8,765 nucleotides of DNA from Puniceicoccales bacterium (lineage in GTDB: Bacteria > Verrucomicrobiota > Verrucomicrobiia > Opitutales > JAIRKQ01). How positions within the stretch are numbered: the stretch's first letter is position 1; each line of letters opens with the position of its first letter. The translations under genes were made by a program, and so were the position numbers. Positions 1 to 5,557 of this stretch are shown here, in pieces. A model generated the notes under the pieces. It worked only from the letters and a program-made list of their open reading frames with translations. It was not told the DNA's origin and ran no database searches. Location: assembly GCA_031266155.1 (NCBI GenBank), contig JAISBO010000012.1:1-8765 (forward strand), written 5' to 3'.

Positions 1-27
1 ATTGAAAACTCTACGGGAAATAAATAG
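1..27 (+). CDS. C-terminal tail of an upstream gene, possibly EF-G (partial)
   Basis: Frame 1 from the window edge reads IENSTGNK and stops at TAG (25-27). This resembles the ends of many EF-G proteins (E. coli EF-G ends in VIEARGK), and fusA directly before rpsJ is a common bacterial order. Its stop overlaps the strong rpsJ Shine-Dalgarno, as expected for operon packing. Only eight residues are visible, and frame 2 is also open, ending at TGA 44-46, so both the reading frame and the fusA identity are inference. No gene symbol is assigned. Confidence 0.3.
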   Translation: MENSTGNK

Positions 28-34
28 AGGAGGA
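26..34 (+). promoter_or_regulatory. Strong Shine-Dalgarno for rpsJ
   Basis: AGAGGAGGA lies 8 nt before the ATG at 43. It is the longest match to the anti-SD among the starts in this window, and it supports that ATG as the start of the slightly extended S10. Confidence 0.8.
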
Positions 35-42
35 CTTGCTAT

Positions 43-384
43 ATGACAGTAAAAAAAACTAAAACAACCACGAAGCAAAAAATTAGAATAAAGCTAAAGA
101 GTTTTGACTATCGTTTGGCCGACCAGGCTGGCATCGATATCGTCGAAGCCGCCAAACGTTCCGGTGCCAATGTTGCTGGACCGATTCCGTTGCCAATGAA
201 TATTAAAAAGTTTTGTGTTAATAGGTCACCCCACATTAATAAAAAATCATCGGATCAGTTTGAAATAAGGTTTCATAGTAGGCTCATTGATATTTTTGAG
301 CCAACGGCTGACACCGTTGATTCGCTAAAAAAATTAAATCTACCGGCCGGTGTTGAAATAAAAATTGATTTAATGGCAGCCTAA
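43..384 (+). CDS. rpsJ: 30S ribosomal protein S10
   Basis: S10 is a component of the 30S head, and in many bacteria it also acts as NusE in transcription antitermination. The 113 residues cover the whole family. They include a core IRIKLKSFDYRLADQ, the GPIPLP loop near residues 46-51, SPHINKKSSDQFEIR in the extended hairpin, and the end LPAGVEIKIDL. The usual length is 102-105, and the excess is a Lys/Thr-rich N-terminal tail of about 12 residues. ATG 43 is chosen because of the strong SD at 26-34 and because no later in-frame ATG precedes the core. Codons 3-6 contain an A8 tract (51-58). It is the first complete gene of the cluster, and the 82-nt gap after it is the largest in the window. 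Confidence 0.98.
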   Translation: MTVKKTKTTTKQKIRIKLKSFDYRLADQAGIDIVEAAKRSGANVAGPIPLPMNIKKFCVNRSPHINKKSSDQFEIRFHSRLIDIFEPTADTVDSLKKLNLPAGVEIKIDLMAA

Positions 385-466
385 TTGAAATTTGTGCTTG
401 CATTTTGACCAATGTAAGATTTATAGAAGCTAAATCTAAAGCAGGGGTAAAGGCCTGCCGCTTAGT
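385..466 (+). other. rpsJ-rplC intergenic region, largest gap in the window
   Basis: This 82-nt spacer separates two genes that are usually close together. It contains an imperfect hairpin at 436-465. It also contains weak promoter-like words: TTGTGC (392-397) and TAAGAT (415-420) at 17-nt spacing, and TTGCAT (398-403) with TATAGA (422-427) at 18 nt. Each hexamer matches consensus at only three or four positions, so an internal promoter is possible but not demonstrated. There is no coding sequence and no terminator-like T-run after the hairpin. Confidence 0.6.
436..465 (+). promoter_or_regulatory. Imperfect hairpin just before rplC, possible translational control element
   Basis: GCAGG (441-445) pairs fully with CCTGC (454-458) around an 8-nt loop. 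After a 1x3 internal loop, CTAA (436-439) pairs with TTAG (462-465). The structure ends one base before the ATG at 467. Its loop and inner flank contain the only nearby SD-like purines (GGTAAAGG, 446-453). The pairing is seen directly; a role in controlling rplC translation is inference. No U-tract follows, so it is not an intrinsic terminator. Confidence 0.4.
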
Positions 467-1105
467 ATGAAAGAAAAAAAGAGAAACATTTTAATGATAG
501 GCAAGAAGGCCGGGATGACGCAGTTGTATAATGCGGCTGGTGTTTTGGTCCCCGTCACCGTTGTTGAAATGTGCAGAACATTTGTTTCTAAAGTTAAAAC
601 CATGGATTCTAGCGGTTATTTCGCCGTTCAATTTGGTTTTTTTGGAAAAAAAGCTGGGGATGTTGATGGGGGGGGGGAACTTCCCACTTTCGATATGCTA
701 AAGGAGCTTAGAATTGATGATGTCGGGCCCTACGAAGTTGGCGCAAGTGTGTCCGTTGATGAGTTTACGAAAGGTGAACTTGTAGACGTAATAGGAAAAA
801 CAAAAGGCAAAGGTTTTCAGGGAGTTATGAAGCGCCATGGATTTTCCGGTGGACCTGCTTCCCATGGATCCATGTTCCATAGGCGAGGGGGATCCTATGG
901 TCAACGCCAATGGCCTGGTCATGTTTTTAAAGGGCGCAAAATGCCTGGCCATGATGGCAATGTGCGTCGCACCATACAAAATTTAGAAATTATAGATACG
1001 AATGTCGAAAAACAACTGCTAATCATCAAGGGAAGTTTCCCGGGAACGAAAGATGGATATATTGTTATTCGTCGTGCTAAAAAGTCATTGGAGGGAAAAA
1101 GATGA
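467..1105 (+). CDS. rplC: 50S ribosomal protein L3
   Basis: L3 is an early-assembly 50S protein whose long finger reaches the peptidyl-transferase centre. The 212 residues show the N-terminal MIGKKAGMTQLY (10-21), a GKTKGKGFQGVMKRHGF block (110-126), ASHGSMFHR, and the finger GSYGQRQWPGHVFKGRKMPG (142-161). Gln148 corresponds to E. coli Gln150, the PrmB methylation site. Two ATGs are possible: 467 (212 aa) and 494 (203 aa). The second gives the canonical MIGKK start, but neither has a good SD. A G10 tract (668-677) encodes Gly68-70 in a loop that looks about seven residues shorter than usual and lacks the common GHFxKAG motif. The stop overlaps the rplD start (ATGA, 1102-1105). Confidence 0.97.
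   Translation: MKEKKRNILMIGKKAGMTQLYNAAGVLVPVTVVEMCRTFVSKVKTMDSSGYFAVQFGFFGKKAGDVDGGGELPTFDMLKELRIDDVGPYEVGASVSVDEFTKGELVDVIGKTKGKGFQGVMKRHGFSGGPASHGSMFHRRGGSYGQRQWPGHVFKGRKMPGHDGNVRRTIQNLEIIDTNVEKQLLIIKGSFPGTKDGYIVIRRAKKSLEGKR
668..677 (+). repeat. G10 homopolymer tract inside rplC
   Basis: Ten consecutive G residues encode Gly68-70 plus the first base of the Glu71 codon. A loss or gain of one base would frameshift an essential gene. In this sequence the frame stays open and canonical L3 continues after the tract. Confidence 0.9.
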
Positions 1106-1737
1106 GGCTGAAACTATATGACAGTGATTTTTCTTCCTGTTCGGAAAGTGACATTCCTGGTTTTATATCCTTGGACGGAGATAGAGGAGTTTCTGCGTTA
1201 AAGCAGTATTTGGTCGCCCTGGGGGCCAATTTGCGACAGGGAAATGCCTGTGCAAAAGACAGAGGAGATGTTTCTGGAACAGGAAAGAAACCGTATCGCC
1301 AGAAGGGAACTGGTATGGCACGCCAGGGGTCAAAACGTAGTCCGATTTGGGCAGGTGGTGGTGTCGTATTTGGACCGAAACCCCGTGACTATTCACAAAA
1401 GGTCAACAAGCGGGTGAAGCGTCTCGCGCTCATGCGAGCTTTGTCGGATAAAGCCCTTGAAGGAACTCTATTCGTAGTGGATAAGTTAACCTGCGATGAG
1501 CCAAAAACTAAAAAGTTCAACATTTTGTTAGAAAAAGCATTCCAAAACGGTTCCATTTTATTTGTCGATGATAATTTCAATGCAAACTTTGTCCTGGCGT
1601 CCAGAAATATTGAGCGTGTGTTCATGATTGACAGCAATTCATTGAATGCATTTGATGTGGTGCGACACAGAAACGTTATAATTAGTGACAGTGCAGTAAA
1701 GGCCGTGATGGCTCGTTTGGCTGATAATAAGGAGTAA
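1102..1737 (+). CDS. rplD: 50S ribosomal protein L4
   Basis: L4 binds 23S rRNA domain I, and its loop lines the exit-tunnel constriction. In E. coli it also represses its own S10 operon. The 211 residues contain the family signature SGTGKKPYRQKGTGMARQGS (about 58-77), then SPIWAGGGVVFGPKPRDYSQ (80-99). The C-terminal Rossmann-like half ends AFDVVRHRNVIISDSAVKAV. The length fits the family (about 200-210). The start is supported by GGAGGG (1090-1095) six bases upstream and by the ATGA overlap with rplC, which suggests translational coupling. At the loop tip, Met72 sits where E. coli has Arg67, while the neighbouring Lys (68 here, 63 in E. coli) is kept. Confidence 0.98.
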   Translation: MRLKLYDSDFSSCSESDIPGFISLDGDRGVSALKQYLVALGANLRQGNACAKDRGDVSGTGKKPYRQKGTGMARQGSKRSPIWAGGGVVFGPKPRDYSQKVNKRVKRLALMRALSDKALEGTLFVVDKLTCDEPKTKKFNILLEKAFQNGSILFVDDNFNANFVLASRNIERVFMIDSNSLNAFDVVRHRNVIISDSAVKAVMARLADNKE

Positions 1738-1743
1738 AATTAA

Positions 1744-2034
1744 ATGGAAAATTTTGGGATCTTAAAAGAAATTTTACTCACGGAAAAATCGAATGCGTTG
1801 CTATCGGATAAGCAGCAGTATGTTTTTGTGGTCGATCAAAAAACTAACAAGGGACAAATTGCAAGAGCCGTTGAAAAGGCCTTTAATGTAAAAGTTGTTA
1901 GGGTGAATGTTATAAATTGTTGCGGAAGGCCCAAACGGGTTCGGTCGAAATCGTCCCGTCGCTATACTTTGGTTGGGAAGAAAAAGAAGGCAATAGTTGT
2001 TTTGAAAGATGGTTATAAAATAGATGTGGCTTAG
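1744..2034 (+). CDS. rplW: 50S ribosomal protein L23
   Basis: L23 sits at the tunnel exit and is the docking site for trigger factor and SRP. The 96 residues are full length. They show the opening ILKEILLTEKSNAL (6-19) and KQQYVFVVDQKTNKGQIARA. The basic loop GRPKRVRSKSSRRY reaches into the tunnel and leads to the closing strand KKAIVVLKDGYKID. The start has AAGGAG (1729-1734), which runs into the rplD stop, nine bases upstream. The gap to rplD is six bases. Nothing is unusual for the family. Confidence 0.97.
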   Translation: MENFGILKEILLTEKSNALLSDKQQYVFVVDQKTNKGQIARAVEKAFNVKVVRVNVINCCGRPKRVRSKSSRRYTLVGKKKKAIVVLKDGYKIDVA

Positions 2035-2070
2035 CGGCAAAGTGATGCAAAATATGCGAAGGAAAAACAA

Positions 2071-2922
2071 ATGGCTATTGTAAAATTGAGACCAATCACA
2101 CCAGGACAGCGGTTTTTAGTACGAACAAATGTAGGTATTTCTAAGACCAATGCCCCCAATAAAAGGTTAACGCAAAGCAAGTTGCGCATAGGTGGCCGTA
2201 ACTGCTACGGGCGTATAACAATGCGCAGAAGGGGTGGTGGCCATAAAAGATTGCTGCGCATCATAGATTTTAGAAGGGACAAAATCGATATTCCTGCCGT
2301 CGTTGAACGCATAGAATATGATCCCAATAGGTCTGCAAATATTGCGTTGCTAAAGTATGCCGACGGCGAAAAGCGTTATATTTTGGCAACTGAAAAAATG
2401 ACGGAAGGGTCTGCCGTGGTGAGTTCTAATGGGTCCCAGGATGAATATGAAGATGGGATGGCTTTGCCTTTGTCTTTAATACCGCAGGGATTAAAAGTCC
2501 ACTGCATAGAATATGAGCCAGGGAGAGGAGCCCAATTGGTTCGAGCGGCAGGGGGAGCAGCCCAATTGGTAGCAATTGATGGTGATAAGGCTACTTTGCG
2601 AATGCCAAGCGGAGAAATTCGATATATTCATTCCCGTTGTCGGGCAACGATTGGAGAAATTGGTAATGCGGAAAAAGGAAAAACATCCCTTGGGAAAGCT
2701 GGACGTAACCGATGGCTTGGTCGACGGCCAAGGGTCCGTGGCGTTGCCATGAATCCCATTGACCATCCGATGGGTGGTGGACATGGGAAAACCTCTGGAG
2801 GTGGACATCCGGTCTCTCCGTGGGGACAGTTGTCTAAGGGCAAACCAACCCGCAGGAGGTCTAAGCCTTCAAATAGTTCCATCGTCGTTAGGAGGAATGG
2901 TAGAAAAGTAAGAAAAAGTTGA
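2071..2922 (+). CDS. rplB: 50S ribosomal protein L2
   Basis: L2 is needed for subunit association and peptidyl-transferase activity. At 283 residues it is slightly longer than E. coli L2 (273). Visible blocks are GGRNCYGRITMRRRGGGHKR (41-60), IPAVVERIEYDPNRSANIAL (74-93) with the KOW/OB core following, SRCRATIGEIGNAE, and the C-terminal GVAMNPIDHPMGGGHGKTSG (224-243). His232 matches the functionally important E. coli His229. The next conserved His is Met234, as I recall from several other phyla. AAGGA (2059-2063) lies seven bases before the ATG. A 12-bp direct repeat encodes the two AQLV segments. Confidence 0.98.
   Translation: MAIVKLRPITPGQRFLVRTNVGISKTNAPNKRLTQSKLRIGGRNCYGRITMRRRGGGHKRLLRIIDFRRDKIDIPAVVERIEYDPNRSANIALLKYADGEKRYILATEKMTEGSAVVSSNGSQDEYEDGMALPLSLIPQGLKVHCIEYEPGRGAQLVRAAGGAAQLVAIDGDKATLRMPSGEIRYIHSRCRATIGEIGNAEKGKTSLGKAGRNRWLGRRPRVRGVAMNPIDHPMGGGHGKTSGGGHPVSPWGQLSKGKPTRRRSKPSNSSIVVRRNGRKVRKS
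2529..2570 (+). repeat. Two direct copies of a 12-bp sequence in rplB
   Basis: AGCCCAATTGGT occurs at 2529-2540 and again at 2559-2570, exactly 30 bp apart and in frame. Each copy contains the palindrome CCAATTGG. They encode the two AQLV segments of RGAQLVRAAGGAAQLVA. Related L2 proteins have the same QL...QL pattern, so this is probably protein-driven similarity, not a separate element. Confidence 0.6.
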
Positions 2923-2938
2923 AAATAGGGTATAAACA

Positions 2939-3211
2939 ATGACACGGTCGAGAAAAAAAGGTTTTTTTGTGGATGTTAGCCTAGCTGATAAGGTTGCTGG
3001 GGCATTGTCAGCTGGAATTCGAAAACCCATTAAGACATGGTCCAGGCGGTCTACGATCACACCAGACTTTGTTGGGCTGACCTTTTTGGTTCATAATGGT
3101 AAAAAGTTTATTGACATTTACGTAACTGAAAACATGGTCGGGCATAAATTAGGAGAGTTTGCGCCAACCAGAATGTTTAAATCGCATAACCCGCATACTC
3201 AGAAGGCCTAA
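2939..3211 (+). CDS. rpsS: 30S ribosomal protein S19
   Basis: S19 forms part of the 30S head with S13 and contacts the A-site tRNA region. The 90 residues match the family length. They show MTRSRKKGFFVD, KPIKTWSRRSTITPDFVGLT (29-48), VHNGKKFIDIYVTENMVGHK and the signature LGEFAPTRMFKSH (72-84). AGGG (2927-2930) is eight bases upstream of the ATG, a modest SD. It follows rplB by 16 nt. Confidence 0.98.
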   Translation: MTRSRKKGFFVDVSLADKVAGALSAGIRKPIKTWSRRSTITPDFVGLTFLVHNGKKFIDIYVTENMVGHKLGEFAPTRMFKSHNPHTQKA

Positions 3212-3218
3212 GGAAGAG
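3212..3218 (+). promoter_or_regulatory. Shine-Dalgarno that fixes the rplV start
   Basis: GGAAGAG, with the AAGGA core at 3210-3214 overlapping the rpsS stop, lies just before ATG 3222. It supports that start over the in-frame ATG at 3159, which is inside rpsS and would add 21 residues unlike L22. Confidence 0.7.
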
Positions 3219-3221
3219 TTG

Positions 3222-3599
3222 ATGAAAAAAGAAACACTAGTGAAAGAACCGGCATGTCCGAAAGCAACATTGAAGTATGTTAGAATTTCAGCAAAAAAGG
3301 TCCGAGATTTGGCACGGCTGCTGAAAGGGAAGTCTGCCCTTGATGCGGTAGCTCTTGTAAAAAACATTCGTAGAAAATCTGCGAGAATGATAGGCGATCT
3401 TCTGCACAGTGCCATAGCGAATGCGGAGAATAATAATAATTTGGTGGCCAACAAGTTGATGGTTGAGTCCGTGATAGTGGAGGAAGGCCCTGTTTTAAAG
3501 CGTTTTATTCCGGCTGCTAGAGGGTCAGCACATCCAATAAGAAAGCGTATGTCGCACATTCGTCTTATTCTAAAGAACATTGATAAAAAGGTAGGTTAA
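3222..3599 (+). CDS. rplV: 50S ribosomal protein L22
   Basis: L22 binds all domains of 23S rRNA, and with L4 its beta-hairpin forms the exit-tunnel constriction. From ATG 3222 the protein has 125 residues. An N-terminal extension of about 14 is followed by ATLKYVRISAKKVRDLARLL (15-34). The C-terminal block is VEEGPVLKRFIPAARGSAHP, then IRKRMSHIRLIL. The hairpin tip PAARGSAHP keeps its usual length, so there is no sign of a macrolide-resistance type insertion or deletion. Four consecutive AAT codons (3429-3440) encode Asn in the loop before the third strand. It lies 10 nt after rpsS and 7 nt before rpsC. Confidence 0.97.
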   Translation: MKKETLVKEPACPKATLKYVRISAKKVRDLARLLKGKSALDAVALVKNIRRKSARMIGDLLHSAIANAENNNNLVANKLMVESVIVEEGPVLKRFIPAARGSAHPIRKRMSHIRLILKNIDKKVG

Positions 3600-3606
3600 G
3601 TTTATT

Positions 3607-4260
3607 ATGGGTCAGAAGGTTAATCCTATAGTTTTTCGTTTGCCAGTTCGGCGTGATTGGCGATCTCGCTGGTTCGCAGACAACAAAAACTTTTCAAAAT
3701 TTCTACTAGATGATTATAGGATACGCCGTTTCATCAAGACGAAGTTGAAATATGTTTCCATTGCGCGCATTGACATTGAGCGTTCCGGAGACAAAGTCCG
3801 GGTAAAGCTTGCAACCCCAAGGCCAGGAGTAATCATAGGGGTCAAAGGTAAGGAACTTGATAAATTAACCGATGAATTAAAAGCGTTAACCCATTCCGAC
3901 ATAATAGTCGATGTGCAGGAAATAAAGCGTCCCGATTTAGTTGCCCAACTTGTGGCAGAAAACGTTGCGATGCAAATAGAACGTAGAATTGCTTTTAGGC
4001 GTGCTCTCAAGAAAGTTGTTCAGTCGGCCATAAGTTTTGGTGCCAAGGGTATAAGAGTTCGCTGTTCAGGGCGACTTGGGGGTGCTGAAATCGCTAGGAC
4101 GGAAGAACAAAAGGAGGGTTGTGTTCCTTTGCACACTCTAAGGGCTAACATCGATTATGGCTTTGCCGAAGCCAATACGTCTGCGGGAAAGATAGGAATT
4201 AAATGTTGGTTGTTTAATCAAAAAGAGGAAGTGTTTTCTCGGAAAAAATCGGATAAATAG
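3607..4260 (+). CDS. rpsC: 30S ribosomal protein S3
   Basis: S3 lies at the mRNA entry channel and contributes to the ribosomal helicase. The 217 residues begin with GQKVNPIVFRL. The type II KH domain carries GVKG (78-81) in PRPGVIIGVKGKELDKL. Arg131, Arg132 and Lys135 in FRRALKK line up with the E. coli helicase residues R131, R132 and K135. The C-terminal domain has CSGRLGGAEIARTE (153-166) and VPLHTLRANIDYGFAEA. The basic tail after residue 205 is short. The SD is weak (TAGG at 3592-3595, 11 nt upstream), and the start follows the rplV stop by seven bases, so translational coupling is likely. Confidence 0.98.
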   Translation: MGQKVNPIVFRLPVRRDWRSRWFADNKNFSKFLLDDYRIRRFIKTKLKYVSIARIDIERSGDKVRVKLATPRPGVIIGVKGKELDKLTDELKALTHSDIIVDVQEIKRPDLVAQLVAENVAMQIERRIAFRRALKKVVQSAISFGAKGIRVRCSGRLGGAEIARTEEQKEGCVPLHTLRANIDYGFAEANTSAGKIGIKCWLFNQKEEVFSRKKSDK

Positions 4261-4268
4261 TATCTATC

Positions 4269-4691
4269 ATGAGCAATTTGTTACCATCAAAGACCAAATA
4301 CAGGAAGGTGCACAAAGGGCGCAATCGGGGTGTTGCCAAAGGTGGTGCTACCATTGCGTTTGGTGATTTTGCCATACAATCCTTTGAACGCGGAAGAATT
4401 ACATCCGCCCAATTGGAAGCTGCTCGCATTGCTATTAATAGGCATCTAAAGAGAAAAGGGAAAGTTTGGATGCGTTTATTTCCCCAAAAACCGGTCACCA
4501 AAAAACCGGCTGAAACTCGTATGGGAAAAGGAAAAGGTGGAGTAGAGTATTGGGTATCAATCATTAAGCCGGGGAGTATTATTTTTGAGGTTGCCGGTGT
4601 TTCGGCAACGTTGGCCCGCGAAGCCATACGGTTGGCCGATTGTAAATTGCCGGTCCATTGTCGTTTCCTCTGCCGTGAGGAGCAAAGCTAA
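4269..4691 (+). CDS. rplP: 50S ribosomal protein L16
   Basis: L16 is located at the A-site side of the peptidyl-transferase centre and helps tRNA accommodation. The 140 residues match the family. They show KYRKVHKGRNRGVAKGG (10-26), FGDFAIQ, GRITSAQLEAARIAINRHLK, and WMRLFPQKPVTKKPAETRMG (67-86). Arg84 corresponds to E. coli Arg81, which is hydroxylated by RoxA in that species. GVEYWVSIIKPG and LAREAIRLADCKLP follow. There is no clear SD in the eight bases after the rpsC stop; the nearest GGA is about 16 nt upstream. Initiation probably depends on coupling to rpsC. Confidence 0.98.
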   Translation: MSNLLPSKTKYRKVHKGRNRGVAKGGATIAFGDFAIQSFERGRITSAQLEAARIAINRHLKRKGKVWMRLFPQKPVTKKPAETRMGKGKGGVEYWVSIIKPGSIIFEVAGVSATLAREAIRLADCKLPVHCRFLCREEQS

Positions 4692-4703
4692 TAAGGGAAG
4701 CAT

Positions 4704-4895
4704 ATGAAGAATAAGGACTTTATTAATTTGACCTATCAGGAAATTTGCCAAAAAGAGATGGAATTGCGTGATGAACTCATACGTCTGAAACTGAAACGCA
4801 AGATTGGACAATTGGAAAAAACTCATAGATTTTCCGAAATAAGGCGAAATATAGCTAGGCTTATGGGCCTAAAATCACGCCAGAGCAAGGATTAG
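4704..4895 (+). CDS. rpmC: 50S ribosomal protein L29
   Basis: L29 is a small helical-hairpin protein beside L23 at the tunnel exit. The 63 residues are the normal length. The first helix has MKNKDFINLTYQEICQKEME, then LRDELIRLKLKRKIGQLEKT, and the second helix has RFSEIRRNIARLMGL. AAGGGAAG (4693-4700) is a good SD close to the ATG. The position between rplP and rpsQ is the standard one, which supports the call for so short a gene. Confidence 0.96.
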   Translation: MKNKDFINLTYQEICQKEMELRDELIRLKLKRKIGQLEKTHRFSEIRRNIARLMGLKSRQSKD

Positions 4896-4898
4896 GTT

Positions 4899-5177
4899 AT
4901 GGAAAATAAGAGCAAAAGAAATTTTAGAAAGTTTTTGGTGGGAAATGTCATCCAAAAGTCGGGTAATAAAACCATAAAGGTTGCTTGCTTTTACAAAATC
5001 CCCCATTCCGTTTATCAAAAAGAAGTTAAGCGTAAAACTGTCATCTATGTCCACGATGAGGATAACAAGTGTGCCGTTGGGGATTCCGTTCGCGTCTTCG
5101 AAACAAGGCCATTGAGCAGATTGAAACGCTGGCGAGTAGGAAGTATAATAAATACAGCTTCAAATATCAACATATAA
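4899..5177 (+). CDS. rpsQ: 30S ribosomal protein S17
   Basis: S17 is a primary-binding OB-fold protein of the 30S body. The 92 residues include FLVGNVIQKSGNKTIKVACF (12-31), then KRKTVIYVHDEDNKCAVGDS and VRVFETRPLSRLKRWRVGSI (64-83). The RPLSRLKRW signature is clear. The C-terminus runs about eight residues past the usual end with a neutral, Asn-rich tail. The SD is AAGGA (4887-4891), seven bases upstream. It follows rpmC by three bases. Confidence 0.97.
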   Translation: MENKSKRNFRKFLVGNVIQKSGNKTIKVACFYKIPHSVYQKEVKRKTVIYVHDEDNKCAVGDSVRVFETRPLSRLKRWRVGSIINTASNINI

Positions 5178-5183
5178 GGGGAA
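5176..5183 (+). promoter_or_regulatory. Shine-Dalgarno that fixes the rplN start
   Basis: AGGGGAAG overlaps the rpsQ stop and lies eight bases before ATG 5192. It supports that start over a longer reading that begins inside rpsQ at 5069. Confidence 0.7.
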
Positions 5184-5191
5184 GAAATATT

Positions 5192-5557
5192 ATGTTACAG
5201 CAGGAAAGTATTTTAGAAGTCGCAGATAATGTGGGAGCCAAACGGGTCAAAATGATAAGGCGACTGGGCCAAAATAAGCGAACTGCTACCGTCGGGGATA
5301 TAATTATTTGCAGCGTTCAGTCGAATATTCCAGAATCTACCATAAAAAAAGGAGCCGTTGTGTCCGCCGTAATAGTGAGAACCAAGTATCCAATCAGGCG
5401 TAATGACGGAAGTTATTTGAGGTTCGACAGCAATGCTTGCGTCATAATAGACGATAAAAAAAACCCAAAGGGTACTAGGATTTTTGGTCCGGTAGCAAGG
5501 GAATTGAGACAGAAAAATTTTACAAAAATAATTTCGTTGGCCCTGGAGGTAATATGA
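5192..5557 (+). CDS. rplN: 50S ribosomal protein L14
   Basis: L14 sits at the subunit interface, contacts 16S rRNA helix 14, and is the target of the silencing factor RsfS in many bacteria. From ATG 5192 the protein has 121 residues, the family norm. It begins MLQQESILEVADNVGAKRV, with VGDIIICSVQSNIPESTIKK in the middle. The signature AVIVRTKYPIRRNDGSYLRF is followed by NACVIIDDKKNPKGTRIFGP and VARELRQKNFTKIISLALEV. An A8 tract (5456-5463) lies in the DDKKN codons. The stop overlaps the rplX start (ATGA, 5554-5557). Confidence 0.98.
   Translation: MLQQESILEVADNVGAKRVKMIRRLGQNKRTATVGDIIICSVQSNIPESTIKKGAVVSAVIVRTKYPIRRNDGSYLRFDSNACVIIDDKKNPKGTRIFGPVARELRQKNFTKIISLALEVI

Noticed and set aside
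2755..2775. Met234 replacing the second His of the L2 DHPH motif
   Set aside because: The functionally important first His is present, and DHPM is, as I recall, common in other phyla such as Bacteroidota, so it is not notable.
2491..2945. Two minus-strand open frames opposite rplB
   Set aside because: They are Pro- and Ser-rich translations typical of the reverse complement of a Gly/Arg-rich L2 C-terminus; there is no independent support.
3159..3221. Longer rplV start at ATG 3159 inside rpsS
   Set aside because: It would add 21 residues unlike L22 and overlap rpsS by 53 bases, while ATG 3222 has a good SD.
3429..3440. (AAT)4 triplet repeat in rplV
   Set aside because: It is four Asn codons in a variable loop; too short to count as a repeat element.
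3149..3580. Minus-strand open frame of 143 codons opposite rplV
   Set aside because: It lies wholly over rpsS/rplV, which are clear on the + strand, and its translation shows no recognisable domain. It is an antisense shadow of Lys/Arg-rich coding.
4214..4627. Minus-strand open frame of 137 codons opposite rpsC/rplP
   Set aside because: It is fully antisense to a textbook L16 gene, and I recognise no family in it or promoter for it.
5069..5191. Longer rplN reading beginning inside rpsQ
   Set aside because: The extra 41 residues are a frame-shifted copy of rpsQ sequence; L14 begins naturally at ATG 5192 with its own SD.
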